64,000 nt of DNA from Fidelibacterota bacterium (GTDB taxonomy: Bacteria; Fidelibacterota; UBA8477; JABMPR01): assembly GCA_016784025.1 (NCBI GenBank), contig JADHVL010000012.1, positions 62,001-126,000 of the forward strand. The letters run 5' to 3'. The first letter of the stretch is position 1; each line of letters opens with the position of its first letter. Shown piece after piece: positions 9,388-19,497 of this stretch. Under the pieces are notes generated by a model. That model saw only the letters and a list, made by a program, of their open reading frames with translations. It ran no database searches and was not told where the DNA came from. The translations under genes were made by a program, and so were the position numbers.

Positions 9388-11834
9388 TTGGATTCGCCCC
9401 TTTTTGTGAGTGTCGCCACTATGTGCGTATTACCTGCATCCATCACTGGGATTTTATTTCCAATCACAGCTTTACCATCCATGACAAGGATGACGTCCCC
9501 TTTTTCCAGATGATCAGGATTATTTATTTCAATTTTGTATGTGGCTCCGCGAAACTTTCGTTCGATGGTATAACTCGCCCATTCCCCAGGAATACAGGGA
9601 TCAATAATTAATCCATCATAATCTGGTTGAACCCCCAGAATGAAGCGACTGATTGCATAGTAGTTCCATGAGGCCGTTCCTGTAAGCCAGGAGTTCTTGG
9701 CCTCGCCTGGTTTGGCAGCGTCTTTTCCAGCGATCATTTGTGAGTAGACATAAGGCTCTGTGCGATGTATTTCTGATATATCCTCCAGATAGGCAGGTGC
9801 AATTTTTGAATATGTCTCAAAGGCGCGGGAACCTCTACCAATTTTCGTTTCGGCTATGGTTATCCAGGGATTATTGTGACAGAAGATTCCAGCGTTTTCT
9901 TTATACCCCGGTGGATAAGTGGAAATCTCGCCCAAATTGAGTTTATAGCTGGTATAGGCGGGTTGGTTAAGTACAATTCCGTGCTCACAATCCAGATGTT
10001 CCTTAACGGAATCCAGTGATTGCAGGGCTCGACCATCATCAACACCTATTCCGGCCATGACACACATGCCCTGTGGTTCTATGAATATTTTACCCTCATC
10101 GTTTTCCTGACTGCCTACTTTTTCGCCGAAATGATCATAAGCTCTTAAAAACCATTTTCCATCCCAGCCATGCTTTGCGACAACCTGCTCCATTTTAGAC
10201 ACTTCTTGCTCTACTCGAGAAGCCTCTTCTGAATTCCCGATCTCCCTGGAGATTCTGGCGTATTCATTGCCATAGGCCACAAACATCCCGGCAATAAAAA
10301 CTGATTCAGCCTTCCCCCCCTCTTTGTTTTCTGTGGTTTGGAAGGATTCGCCTGGGATTTCTGAGAAACAATTCAAGTTGAGACAATCATTCCAATCGGC
10401 TCTGCCAATCAGAGGTAGTCCATGGGGACCCAGATTATTAAGGACATGATCAAAGGAACGCTTTAAATGTGCTGTCAATGGAGCAGCGAGCTCTGGATCA
10501 TTTTCAAAATCCACGACTTCATCCAGGATAGCAAAATCCCCTGTTTCCTTGAGGTACTCGCTTACAGAGAGAATCAACCACATCGGATCGTCATTAAAAC
10601 CCGTCCCTACCTCATCATTTCCACGTTTTGTAAGGGGTTGATATTGATGATAGGCGCCACCATCTCGTAATTGAGTGGCCGCCAGGTCCAGAATTCTCTC
10701 ACGGGCTCTCTCTGGAATTTGGTGAACAAAACCAATAAGATCCTGATTGGAATCTCGAAAGCCCATTCCCCTGCCAATCCCACTTTCAAAATAGGAGGCG
10801 CTTCGGGAGAGATTGAAGGTGATCATACACTGGTAGGGATTCCAGATGTTTACCATTCTTCCCAATTTTGGATCTAATCCCTCAACGCGATAAGTATTCA
10901 AAAGTCCAGACCAATGGTCTTTCAAATCGTCAAGGGCACGATTCACTTGACGGGAATGCTTGAACTGATGATGCATGGTCTTGGCTATCTCTTTATTAAT
11001 AACCCCCGGTGCAGCCCACTTTTCATCTTGGGGATTTTCCACATAACCCATGACAAACATGATGTCCCTTGATTCCCCGGGAAAGAGCTCAACTTTAATA
11101 TTGTGCGAAGCAATGGGCGACCAGCCATGTGCCAGAGAATTTTTCGAGGCACCTTCGGTAACCACTTGTGGTGCATGTAATCCATTGTACAAACCGAGAA
11201 AGGCTTCTCGATCCGTATCAAAACCGGTTAAAGGATCGCTGCAGGCATAAAAAGCGTAATGATTGCGGCGTTCCCGGTATTCAGTTTTATGATAGATAAT
11301 GCGTTCTTCAACTTCAACCTCACCTGTGTTAAAATTGCGTTGAAAATTGGTAGCATCGTCTTGAGCATCCCACAGAGCCCATTCAACAAAGCTGAAAAGA
11401 TCAAGTTTCTTGGGGACGCTGCCTGTATTCTTGAGCGAGATACGCTGAACTTCTCCCTTGAAATTAAGGGGAACCAGATGAGTGATCTCTGCTCTAACAC
11501 CGTTTCTTTCACCAGAGATGATGGAATAGCCCAAACCATGGCGACAAGAATAATCTTCCAGCGTGGCCTGAACGGGTTGCCAACCTGGATTCCAGATATC
11601 ATCACCATCTTTGATATAGAAGTAGGTCCCACTTTGATCGAGGGGAACATTATTATAACGATAGCGGGTGATGCGGCGGAGTTTGGCATCCTGGTAAAAT
11701 GAATAACCACCACCAGTGTTTGAGATGAGCCTGAAGTAATCCTGAGTTCCCAGATAATTGATCCAGGGCCAGGGTGTTTTGGGATCCGTAATTACATATT
11801 CACGACGTTCATCATCAAAATATCCGTATTTCAA
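9384..11834 (-). CDS. cbp: GH94 cellobiose phosphorylase
   Basis: This 816-residue cytoplasmic enzyme (no signal peptide) closely follows the cellobiose phosphorylase pattern from its first residues ([21 protein letters not shown]). It has the substrate-binding GFRDSNQD motif (about 358-365) and RADWNDCLN (about 478-486), whose aspartate at about 483 corresponds to the general acid of characterised GH94 enzymes. It would split cellobiose with phosphate into glucose 1-phosphate and glucose, saving one ATP compared with hydrolysis. The start codon is TTG at 11834, supported by AAGGA seven bases upstream and by agreement with the family N-terminus. It lies 17 bases after an SSS transporter and overlaps the GH9 gene, which fits import followed by phosphorolysis. 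Laminaribiose specificity cannot be excluded by eye. Confidence 0.92.
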   Translation of the reverse strand: MKYGYFDDERREYVITDPKTPWPWINYLGTQDYFRLISNTGGGYSFYQDAKLRRITRYRYNNVPLDQSGTYFYIKDGDDIWNPGWQPVQATLEDYSCRHGLGYSIISGERNGVRAEITHLVPLNFKGEVQRISLKNTGSVPKKLDLFSFVEWALWDAQDDATNFQRNFNTGEVEVEERIIYHKTEYRERRNHYAFYACSDPLTGFDTDREAFLGLYNGLHAPQVVTEGASKNSLAHGWSPIASHNIKVELFPGESRDIMFVMGYVENPQDEKWAAPGVINKEIAKTMHHQFKHSRQVNRALDDLKDHWSGLLNTYRVEGLDPKLGRMVNIWNPYQCMITFNLSRSASYFESGIGRGMGFRDSNQDLIGFVHQIPERARERILDLAATQLRDGGAYHQYQPLTKRGNDEVGTGFNDDPMWLILSVSEYLKETGDFAILDEVVDFENDPELAAPLTAHLKRSFDHVLNNLGPHGLPLIGRADWNDCLNLNCFSEIPGESFQTTENKEGGKAESVFIAGMFVAYGNEYARISREIGNSEEASRVEQEVSKMEQVVAKHGWDGKWFLRAYDHFGEKVGSQENDEGKIFIEPQGMCVMAGIGVDDGRALQSLDSVKEHLDCEHGIVLNQPAYTSYKLNLGEISTYPPGYKENAGIFCHNNPWITIAETKIGRGSRAFETYSKIAPAYLEDISEIHRTEPYVYSQMIAGKDAAKPGEAKNSWLTGTASWNYYAISRFILGVQPDYDGLIIDPCIPGEWASYTIERKFRGATYKIEINNPDHLEKGDVILVMDGKAVIGNKIPVMDAGNTHIVATLTKRGESK

Positions 11835-11851
11835 GACGTATCCTTTTTACT

Positions 11852-13642
11852 TTAATCGTTTGCTAACTCATCAAACCAGCGTTTTTTCAGCCAATAGCTT
11901 GTCGCAACAGCCAATGCCAGTGCAAAACCCATAGCATACCATTCACGGATGATGAGATACACTGGTGCAACGACTAGTGAGGTCTGCCAGATGATGCCTA
12001 CGGCGACATTGCTTAAATCGCGACTTGCAGATGCACCTGTTTTGAATTCTGGGTTTTCTTTAAGAATTTCTGCAGCTACTGGACCCCAGAAGCCCCAGGG
12101 TCGTACGGTGGTGTAGAAAGCTTTGAGATCATCCATTTCATCGGGTTGAGTCAAAAGACTGCCAAGAATACTACCGACAGCACCGAGACCCATGGTAACT
12201 GGGAAATAGTACAAATAATCAGAAGCTGGTACGATCTGGGCCAAGACCATGGCTGTGACGATTCCAGAGACCATACCCCAGAAGTATCCATAGCCATTAA
12301 AGCGCCACCAGTGCCATTTCAAGACGTTTGGAATGGTAAATCCACCCCATAGACCAGTTACGATCCAGCCCATGGCAGAATGGATGCTCTCAGCCTGGGT
12401 TCCCATGATAACTCCCACAATCACGATGAGGATACTGGCACCATAACTCATCCAGACCGCTTTCTTCTCGCTGGCATCTGGATTGATATACCTTTTGTAG
12501 ATATCATTGACCAGATAAGCAGCACCGGCATTTACAGTTGAATCAAAGGTGCTCATATAGGCCGCCAGCAAACCGGCGATAACCAGACCAGTTACCCCAA
12601 CAGGGAAAAATTCTCGAATTACGAAGGGCATCAGCATTTCGAAATCCGCCGTGCCTCCCATCGTGCGCAGCTCGCCACTGAAGAAAACGAGACCCAACAC
12701 AGCGATACCACCGATCATGAGCCAACGTGGAATCAAGGCTGCGGAAACCATTCCGCTCATCATGGCGGATTCTTTGGGGCTGCGAGTAGCCAGGACACGC
12801 TGCATATCATAATTAGGAGCTGTTCCAGCCATACTGGTGAGGATCCCCTTGAAGAGCATCATCATCCATACGATGGTGAACATGTTGTAGCCATCGGCCT
12901 TTATCTTTTCTGTCACGGATGGAAGAATACCTGACCAATCCAGGTCCAGCGTGTAGCCAAAGAACAATGTTTTCCAGCCGTCAGGGATGACTGCATTAAG
13001 AGCATCTGGTGCCACATTACTCATGGCGATGAAGGCAATAAAAATGGAGGCAATGGTTAGCATGACAAACTGGAATACATCGGTAATCACAACACTGAAC
13101 ATGCCACCGAGGATGACATAAAAGGTCGTTATCCCCATTAGGATCATGGCATAGGTATCTGGAGTCCAATCCCAGGGAAGAAATGCTGCAGCGAACCGAC
13201 CGACACCCTGGTAGGCATAAATCAGAAAGCTGATCACCGATATGAGAGCAAATACTACAATGGCTATTCGTGAGAGTTCGGCCCCTCGACCTTTGCCAAA
13301 ACGGGTTCCGATCCACTCAGCACCTGTAACCACACCACTGCGACGGATCCAAACCGCCAGATAAATCATGAGGAATATTTGATTAAATGTGGGCCACAAC
13401 CAGGGCAGCCAGGTTCCTTTTAGCCCATATACAAACAACATGCTGACCAACCACATGGTACCAGCAATATCGAACATACTTGATGCATTGGAGACGCCAA
13501 GAACATACCAGGGGATACTTCTGCCACCGAGGAAGTAGGCATCCATTCCTGCACCTGCCCTACTTCTCAGCCAGACTCCCATTAACACCACGGCTACGAG
13601 ATAAATAACAATAATCGAACTATCAATAATGTGGAGGGTCAT
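11852..13642 (-). CDS. Sodium/solute symporter (SSS family), sugar importer candidate
   Basis: This 596-residue inner-membrane protein of the solute:sodium symporter family has about 14 hydrophobic helices. It shows typical SSS segments: SNASSMFDIAGTMW near residue 55 (sodium-site helix), WIGTRFGKGRGAELSR after helix 3, and LLAAYMSTFDSTVNAGAAYLVNDIYKRYI (about 365-393), which matches the conserved helix-8/9 region. AGGAG lies nine bases before the ATG. It sits directly upstream of the cellobiose phosphorylase gene, so it probably brings cellobiose or a related disaccharide into the cytoplasm. Substrate assignment is inferred from context. Confidence 0.9.
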   Translation of the reverse strand: MTLHIIDSSIIVIYLVAVVLMGVWLRSRAGAGMDAYFLGGRSIPWYVLGVSNASSMFDIAGTMWLVSMLFVYGLKGTWLPWLWPTFNQIFLMIYLAVWIRRSGVVTGAEWIGTRFGKGRGAELSRIAIVVFALISVISFLIYAYQGVGRFAAAFLPWDWTPDTYAMILMGITTFYVILGGMFSVVITDVFQFVMLTIASIFIAFIAMSNVAPDALNAVIPDGWKTLFFGYTLDLDWSGILPSVTEKIKADGYNMFTIVWMMMLFKGILTSMAGTAPNYDMQRVLATRSPKESAMMSGMVSAALIPRWLMIGGIAVLGLVFFSGELRTMGGTADFEMLMPFVIREFFPVGVTGLVIAGLLAAYMSTFDSTVNAGAAYLVNDIYKRYINPDASEKKAVWMSYGASILIVIVGVIMGTQAESIHSAMGWIVTGLWGGFTIPNVLKWHWWRFNGYGYFWGMVSGIVTAMVLAQIVPASDYLYYFPVTMGLGAVGSILGSLLTQPDEMDDLKAFYTTVRPWGFWGPVAAEILKENPEFKTGASASRDLSNVAVGIIWQTSLVVAPVYLIIREWYAMGFALALAVATSYWLKKRWFDELAND

Positions 13643-13670
13643 AATCAGAGGCTCCTTTGAGGCTTTCTAT

Positions 13671-15509
13671 TTAATCATTTTTGCTGGGTCTGGGTAAATT
13701 CTCATAATAATTCTGGAGAACAAAGAATGCTTTTTTCTTCTCTCCGTTGCTGCCAATCAATCCTTTTCGGTTCCAGCCATCCTGAATTCCTGGCAATACC
13801 CGGCGAGGTGAGTGGAAATCAGCCAATATCCATGGTGTTGCTCCCCTTAGTTGGGGAATTCTCTGTATCATTTCAATTGATTCTCCATATAGATACTCCT
13901 GAAATTCTTCGGTCCAGATGGTGAGACTATCCCCATGGAAGCCCTGAAGCGCACCACCACCAAATTCAGAAATGATAACCGGTTTATCTTGATCTATGGC
14001 CCATTTGATTTGATCACATTTTTCAGGTAAGCCGTCATACCAACCGATATATTGGTTAAAACTGAGGACATCCACATAATCTGCAAAAGGATCTGATATC
14101 TTTCGTGTCAAACCACCTTTTCCCTCACCATGCATTTCCAGGGCTGCACTGATGAGCCGCGTATCATCCTGCTGGAGGGTGAAGCCACGTAATTTCTTCA
14201 GGAAATCCATCCTGGCATCACTGACAGGCGTCTCATTTGCCATGGACCAGATAATGACAGAGGCTCGATTTTTATCACGTGAGATAACTTCGCTAAGTTG
14301 CTGCTGTGCAGTAGCATAGGTCTGTTCTTTCTCCCATGAGATCGTCCAATATACAGGGTTCTCCTCCCAGACCAGCATGCCCATCTCATCAGCTAAACTA
14401 ACCATATTTTCGTTGTGAGGATAATGGGCCAAGCGTACATAATTGCATCCCAATTCTTTGGCCCAGCCAAGGAGAAGACGAGCGTCTTCCATGCTGTGAG
14501 CTCGACCCCCTCGGAGGGGATTTTCTTCATGTAATGATATCCCTTTTAGAAAAATAGACTCGCCATTTAGCAAGATGTCAACGCCTTTGGTCTGAATGGT
14601 GCGAAATCCGATCTGATCGTGAATCTCTTCAGTCCCAGATTTAATAATCACATCATAGAGTTTGGGGTTTTCCGGTGACCAGTATGTAATCCGCTTTGAA
14701 GAGATGTTGAGTTCTACACGACCCAAATCATTGGTTTTAAGTTTTTTTTTCAGCTTCAATTCAGGAATGAGCAGTTCGACTTTACGATTTGCCTTTGCCC
14801 CCCCATCAAGTTGTATATATCCAGAGATTACACGTTTGGAATCTTTCGCCAATTGGACGAAATAATCCTTGATAAAAGTTTGAGGCACTTCGACGATCTG
14901 GACATCCCGTGTGAGACCACCAAAATTCCACCAGTCTGTGTTTACAGTGGGGACTTCATCCTTTTTGCGTTTATTGTCAACCTTGACGATGAGGAAGTTA
15001 CCATGGGTTTTCAGCAGATCGGTAATCTCATAATTGAAAGGTGTAAACCCCCCTTTATGCATCCCCAATTTGTGGCCATTCAGGTACACATCAGCTTGAT
15101 AATTGGCGGCACCAAAGTGGACAAATACACGATTCTTTCTTGCTTCTCTGGTATAGTCGAAGGACCTCTTGTACCAGATAGTTCCCTCATAGTAGTAAAG
15201 CTTTTCTTTTTGTGAGTTCCAATCACCTGGTACATCCATGGTGTCGGATAGATCAAAGTCATACTCGACTCTGTCCCAAGGGTTTACAGGCTTTTGATTA
15301 GCGAAATACCCACCACTTTTACTGGGATCAGCATAGTCGTCAAAGGGAGTATAGCGATAATTGTAATATCCATTTTCATAGGGATCCACGATGTAATTCC
15401 AGATCCCGTTTAAGGAGGTTGTCGTTCTTCCAGGGAGATTCTGGATCAACGATTCTGATCCCATGGAAACCAGGAAAAGAAATAAAGATAGGATCAGTCT
15501 TTTGAGCAT
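13671..15509 (-). CDS. Secreted GH2 glycoside hydrolase
   Basis: This protein has about 612 residues from the preferred start. A Sec signal peptide (LKRLILSLFLFLVSMGS) is followed by the GH2 sugar-binding jelly roll (about 35-210), an Ig-like domain (about 215-310) and the TIM barrel. The acid/base Glu is in IWSMANETP (about 426) and the nucleophile in VIISEFGGG (about 515). The length and absence of C-terminal domains resemble the beta-glucuronidase-like branch rather than LacZ. The frame runs to 15542, but the ATG at 15509 has GAGGAG six bases upstream and starts the signal peptide, so it is preferred. It follows the GH5 gene by 16 bases. In this cluster it may remove terminal beta-linked sugars; the exact substrate is unknown. 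Confidence 0.88.
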   Translation of the reverse strand: MLKRLILSLFLFLVSMGSESLIQNLPGRTTTSLNGIWNYIVDPYENGYYNYRYTPFDDYADPSKSGGYFANQKPVNPWDRVEYDFDLSDTMDVPGDWNSQKEKLYYYEGTIWYKRSFDYTREARKNRVFVHFGAANYQADVYLNGHKLGMHKGGFTPFNYEITDLLKTHGNFLIVKVDNKRKKDEVPTVNTDWWNFGGLTRDVQIVEVPQTFIKDYFVQLAKDSKRVISGYIQLDGGAKANRKVELLIPELKLKKKLKTNDLGRVELNISSKRITYWSPENPKLYDVIIKSGTEEIHDQIGFRTIQTKGVDILLNGESIFLKGISLHEENPLRGGRAHSMEDARLLLGWAKELGCNYVRLAHYPHNENMVSLADEMGMLVWEENPVYWTISWEKEQTYATAQQQLSEVISRDKNRASVIIWSMANETPVSDARMDFLKKLRGFTLQQDDTRLISAALEMHGEGKGGLTRKISDPFADYVDVLSFNQYIGWYDGLPEKCDQIKWAIDQDKPVIISEFGGGALQGFHGDSLTIWTEEFQEYLYGESIEMIQRIPQLRGATPWILADFHSPRRVLPGIQDGWNRKGLIGSNGEKKKAFFVLQNYYENLPRPSKND

Positions 15510-15525
15510 GGGAATCTCCTCGACA

Positions 15526-16809
15526 TTACTGAACACCTCCACGAATCGGATAGGAATGATAGAATTTATTTGAATCTATTCGTGCCAGGATGCGATATGT
15601 GTATAAGACCCCAGCAGATAAACCATTGTCTTCGAATTCGTCCGCTATTCCACCTAACTCTGCAATTTCCTCAAAGGATGCGTCACCAACCTTACGTTGG
15701 ATGAAGATTCTATCATTTTCAGTCGTACGGTTTCTCCAGGAAATCTTGAGCTTATTAGAACCAACATTTATTTCAAGATTGGTTGGTCCTTCGGGATGGG
15801 CATATATGAGAATATCTTTGACCTCAGGCCAGGTTCTGTCTTCTCGCTCATAGATTCTGAACCATCCTCCATCATCCCAAACCTGGAAAGGGATATTATT
15901 GCGCAGTGCCTCTTCTACATATGTTGCATAATGACGCATCCTGGAATTGTAGTCGCATGCCTGAACAGCACCAAATTCACTAATCATGACCGGGATATTG
16001 TTGGCTGCCGACCAATCTCCGGCCTCCTTGAACATGGAAACTATGTCATTGATATCTGCTGTTGTTCCCCAGGTCCCCTGACCTTCGCCGGCAAATGACC
16101 AGGGATCGTAGGAGTGCCAATAGGCCATGAGGTAGTCATCATCCAGAATACTGGCTGACATCATTTGATCAATTGCAGACCATTCATGCCCCGAATAGAT
16201 CACAATCCTGGTTGGATTGTTCACACGGATAATGGGCAATACTCTAGCATTGAGATCATCAACTTGTTCAGCAGTCAAACCATGGGGTTCGTTGATCATC
16301 TCAAACAATAGTTTATCCGATTTATGGCTAAAGCTTTCTGCTATCTGGCTCCAGATGGTTTCAAATCGATGGATATTTGACTCAGAATAATCTTCCTTGA
16401 TCCAACTCTCATGGTGGGCGTTGAGAATGATATAGAGATTACGGGCAAGACCCCAACTAACTACCTGGTCCACACGATTCATCCAGTCAGGATCAACTGT
16501 ATAGGGTGGATAATCCAGGGTGTGGGCTCCCCATTTTACCGGGATCCGCACACAAGTGAAGCCGGCTGACTTGTAATCATCAAAATAATATTCAAGGGCA
16601 GGCCCATTATTCCACCCTCCTTCATCATCTGGTTCCAGTGTATTTCCCAGATTGATCCCACGCAGCATGAGGGGGATCAGGTCCTGAGCGATGGTAAGCG
16701 TGTCTTCTACTTGCTGTATATTATTGGTATCCTGATCTGTACAACCCATACTGGCTAAAATGCTGATCAATAAGTAGATGCGTACAAGATGAGGAGCAAT
16801 TGAAGCCAT
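15526..16809 (-). CDS. GH5 endoglucanase-like lipoprotein
   Basis: This 427-residue protein has a lipoprotein signal (SMGC, Cys23), a GH5 catalytic domain (about residues 45-330) and a C-terminal fibronectin-III-like domain (about 340-425, TNLEINVGSNKLKISWRN). GINLGNTLEP and VRIPVKWG are GH5 core motifs, and AHHESW carries conserved histidines. The acid/base is in FEMINEPHG (Glu174) and the nucleophile in PVMISEFGAV (Glu278). The pattern resembles GH5 endoglucanases, so cellulose or mixed-linkage beta-glucan is the likely substrate. The fibronectin-like tail is a spacer or binding module. It lies between the DUF4956 gene (41 bases) and the GH2 gene. Confidence 0.9.
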   Translation of the reverse strand: MASIAPHLVRIYLLISILASMGCTDQDTNNIQQVEDTLTIAQDLIPLMLRGINLGNTLEPDDEGGWNNGPALEYYFDDYKSAGFTCVRIPVKWGAHTLDYPPYTVDPDWMNRVDQVVSWGLARNLYIILNAHHESWIKEDYSESNIHRFETIWSQIAESFSHKSDKLLFEMINEPHGLTAEQVDDLNARVLPIIRVNNPTRIVIYSGHEWSAIDQMMSASILDDDYLMAYWHSYDPWSFAGEGQGTWGTTADINDIVSMFKEAGDWSAANNIPVMISEFGAVQACDYNSRMRHYATYVEEALRNNIPFQVWDDGGWFRIYEREDRTWPEVKDILIYAHPEGPTNLEINVGSNKLKISWRNRTTENDRIFIQRKVGDASFEEIAELGGIADEFEDNGLSAGVLYTYRILARIDSNKFYHSYPIRGGVQ

Positions 16810-16850
16810 GCAGTCTCTTTCAGGTACCAGAGGAATGGAGCAAATTTTGG

Positions 16851-17534
16851 CTAATTGGAAAGGGATTCATCGGAGTATAGATTTATTTTGTCCACATCAT
16901 TCAGTCTTGAAAGCTCCTTGACAAACTCATTCCCCTTTGAGGCATTCTTGAGTGTCACATAATAGGATATTTCATACTGCTGACTGCTTCCCAATGATCT
17001 AACATTAATCATGGTGTAAGATCGACAATGGGACTGGATGATATCCATATAGGGCGGCTCTCCCCCATTGTGATCGCCACTATATGCGAACTGCAATAAA
17101 TTTTCATCACTCCTGTGGGAGCCGTATCCAATCTTACTCATGATGAGCAGCACAGCGCTGATACTCAAGGTACCAATTATGGCTATCTGAGCCAGTCCCA
17201 CACCAGCGGCTAAGCCTATGGTCAAGGAAAAGAAGATAAAGACAATATCCATGGGGTCTTTAACTGCAGTTCGAAAACGGATGATTGACATGGCACCCAC
17301 CAAACCAAAGGCCCGAGCAAGATTATTACCTATAACAATGATGACTACAGTAGTAATCATAGCCAACACAACCAGGGAGTTGGAAATGCTCTTGGAGTAG
17401 GAAGCACCACCAAAAGTCATTTTGTAAGTTTGTGCAATGACTAAACCGCACAAAAAAGCTACGAGTAAGTTCAGAAGAACATCTGCGGTACGGATATTCA
17501 TGTCCATGAGTGACTGTAAATCTAATAATTGCAT
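16851..17534 (-). CDS. DUF4956 membrane protein
   Basis: This 227-residue protein has four predicted membrane helices within residues 15-135 and a cytoplasmic C-terminal alpha/beta domain (about 145-225). The segment GNNLARAFGLVGAMSIIRFRTAVKDPMDIVFIFFSLTIGLAAGVG is characteristic of the DUF4956 family. Its biochemical role is unknown. In many bacteria it is encoded next to VTC-domain proteins, as here (11 bases after the VTC gene). Co-occurrence with CotH proteins is known, and one is encoded at 44374-47928 in this window. It sits inside an otherwise carbohydrate-degrading cluster. Confidence 0.85.
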   Translation of the reverse strand: MQLLDLQSLMDMNIRTADVLLNLLVAFLCGLVIAQTYKMTFGGASYSKSISNSLVVLAMITTVVIIVIGNNLARAFGLVGAMSIIRFRTAVKDPMDIVFIFFSLTIGLAAGVGLAQIAIIGTLSISAVLLIMSKIGYGSHRSDENLLQFAYSGDHNGGEPPYMDIIQSHCRSYTMINVRSLGSSQQYEISYYVTLKNASKGNEFVKELSRLNDVDKINLYSDESLSN

Positions 17535-17545
17535 GCTTTCTCTTT

Positions 17546-18313
17546 CTAGTAATGACTCATGGAAATAATTTCACGCTTGGTACAATCCCCAACATGTCGA
17601 TAGTGGGCATCTACTCCTCTCACATACTTGGAGTAAGCTTGTTTTCTAAGATTGTATTTACGAATGATACGCTTGAACCACTCTGGCATGGGATTCTCAG
17701 ATTTGAATTCTAAAACAAATTCACTTTCTAGAAATGTAACCAGTTTATGCTCTTCAAACAGATCATCTAAACCTGGAAACATCATAGATCGAATATTGCT
17801 ATCAAAGGTTATTCGGTCGGAATGGTTAAATTTTCCAATATACGCTTCCCTGGTATAGGTCACCAGATTCACCGGGACACGGGAACTCCGTTTCAGATAG
17901 AATAAAAATTTTCTGGCTTTTTCCTGTGAATTTGGAAAATCCTTGCGGTATGGAAGGATTTTGTCCAAATCTCCTCCAGCAAGGAGATTGGCCAAATCTG
18001 CATATTTAACCGGGGTTCGATCTTTGGAAATATAGGTATTATTTTTCCACTTTATCTCAAGGAATACTTCACTTTTAGCATTCACCTCATTGTAACCCCG
18101 CACCCTCAATTTTTTCCGCATCTGAAGCCCGGCGTGCTTCTCGTAATAATCCTTTAACTCAAAAGTATCAAAATAAATAGACCGAATCGTGTAAATGTTG
18201 GATTCCTGAAGGGCACGATGATTGTCGGCAATCACGTATGGAGAAATAGCATGACGAATCTCATCCATGGCGTACATGGGGATGATATACTTGTTTTCTT
18301 GACGACCAGGCAT
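17546..18313 (-). CDS. VTC-domain (polyphosphate polymerase-like) protein
   Basis: This 255-residue soluble protein belongs to the VTC/triphosphate-tunnel superfamily. Tunnel motifs are visible: KYIIP near the N-terminus, SIYFDT, RKKLRVRGY (about residues 87-95), VFLEIKWK (a Glu-Lys strand), and FVLEFKS plus KQAYSKYVRG at the C-terminus. In yeast Vtc4 such residues line the tunnel that makes polyphosphate from ATP. Many bacterial stand-alone homologues lack a proven function. It is packed between the adaptor gene (9-base gap) and DUF4956, forming a unit. Activity is inferred from the family only. Confidence 0.85.
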   Translation of the reverse strand: MPGRQENKYIIPMYAMDEIRHAISPYVIADNHRALQESNIYTIRSIYFDTFELKDYYEKHAGLQMRKKLRVRGYNEVNAKSEVFLEIKWKNNTYISKDRTPVKYADLANLLAGGDLDKILPYRKDFPNSQEKARKFLFYLKRSSRVPVNLVTYTREAYIGKFNHSDRITFDSNIRSMMFPGLDDLFEEHKLVTFLESEFVLEFKSENPMPEWFKRIIRKYNLRKQAYSKYVRGVDAHYRHVGDCTKREIISMSHY

Positions 18314-18322
18314 CTGTATATC

Positions 18323-19369
18323 CTAAATCAATTCTCTCAACATTTGGAATACACTCCTGGAGGAAAATTTTACAGAAGCTTCCAGCAATTGACCAGGTAC
18401 CAATGAGCCTTCAGTATTGTCAATCCGAATACGAACCAGGATTAATTGTTCACTGCCCACTTTGAGGATATGGTCATCAACCTGCATTTGCTCTGGACTC
18501 ACATTCATTTCGAAGTTTGGACCAATTAAGGTTAAGTGAGATGTCCATTCAACCATATTGAAGGAGCCTCCCTGGATTGGCAACATGGCGACCAAAGTAT
18601 CAACTTGTTCAACGCTCATGAGGGTATCCTCAGACAGTGGAAATAATAATTTTCCAGAAAGTGGACTCACAAAGGTCATATGCGACAACACATCACGTGC
18701 CAGCGCCATTTTTTTTTCTTCATCTGCTATCTGAGCGCGAAAGACATCTAATTTCCTGGTCTGAGCGCCACTCAAAGCTGATCCCAGGTCGGCTTCAGCG
18801 ATTGAGACCCTGATTGCATCCAGTCTTTCCCGGCGTACTTCAATATCATATTCTTGCTGTGGTATGATTTTCCCCTCAAGGAGGCTTTTAGACCGTTCGA
18901 GAATTTTTTGCTGCTCTTCAAGTCGTGCCCTGGCATAGGTCAACTGTAGCCGGGCAGCTTCAATCTCAGTTTCCTTGCTACCTGAACGTTCAAATTCAAG
19001 CGAGGCCTTAAGCGTATTTATATTTCCTTCAAGACTTACAATCTTATCTGAAAGTGTTGATGAATACAGCCAGGCAAGGGTATCTCCTGCTGTCACCAAA
19101 CCCTGTGACAATTGGGGATTTGCTTTGTATACGACCAAACCACCGCGATCTGGCAGCAAACTTCTGGAACTGAGAGTACGATTCTTCCATAAATCCTTAT
19201 GAGAGGTAGAGTAGGCACCATTTCCATTGGATAGAACCTGAAAATGATTTGAAGCAGTGACTACAGCCTTGAGAGAGGTTCCATGTGGGAATGGCACAAA
19301 CAAAAGTACCACAATTAGAACTGCTGCAATTGCTATGTAAGGGGTTGTCCGCTTGTGCTTTACAATCAT
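18323..19369 (-). CDS. HlyD-like membrane-fusion protein
   Basis: This 348-residue protein has a single N-terminal helix (PYIAIAAVLIVVLLFVPFPHGTS), a split lipoyl-like region (LVTAGDTLAWLYSS and FVSPLSGKLLFPL), a long alpha-hairpin between them (about residues 98-225, strongly charged) and a C-terminal beta domain (VDDHILKVGSEQLILVRIRI). It is shaped like a periplasmic adaptor of an export system, but no ABC, RND or MFS pump lies beside it. Instead VTC and DUF4956 genes follow within about 10 bases each. It may be the periplasmic part of that unit. The role is unknown. Confidence 0.7.
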   Translation of the reverse strand: MIVKHKRTTPYIAIAAVLIVVLLFVPFPHGTSLKAVVTASNHFQVLSNGNGAYSTSHKDLWKNRTLSSRSLLPDRGGLVVYKANPQLSQGLVTAGDTLAWLYSSTLSDKIVSLEGNINTLKASLEFERSGSKETEIEAARLQLTYARARLEEQQKILERSKSLLEGKIIPQQEYDIEVRRERLDAIRVSIAEADLGSALSGAQTRKLDVFRAQIADEEKKMALARDVLSHMTFVSPLSGKLLFPLSEDTLMSVEQVDTLVAMLPIQGGSFNMVEWTSHLTLIGPNFEMNVSPEQMQVDDHILKVGSEQLILVRIRIDNTEGSLVPGQLLEASVKFSSRSVFQMLRELI

Positions 19370-19497
19370 CTAGATACCATATTCCTTAAAATTGACTCGA
19401 ATCAGTTTCTAAAGCATGAGACGCTTTTATCTCAAAATTCATTTGCTAAAAACTGAAATTATGAACCCTGTAATTATAAACCCACCACCAGACAATA

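Noticed and set aside
11228..11713. Two long open frames (161 residues on -, 147 on +) at the same place
   Set aside because: Both lie wholly inside the cellobiose phosphorylase gene, have no family features and no ribosome site; they are frame shadows of a long GC-balanced gene.
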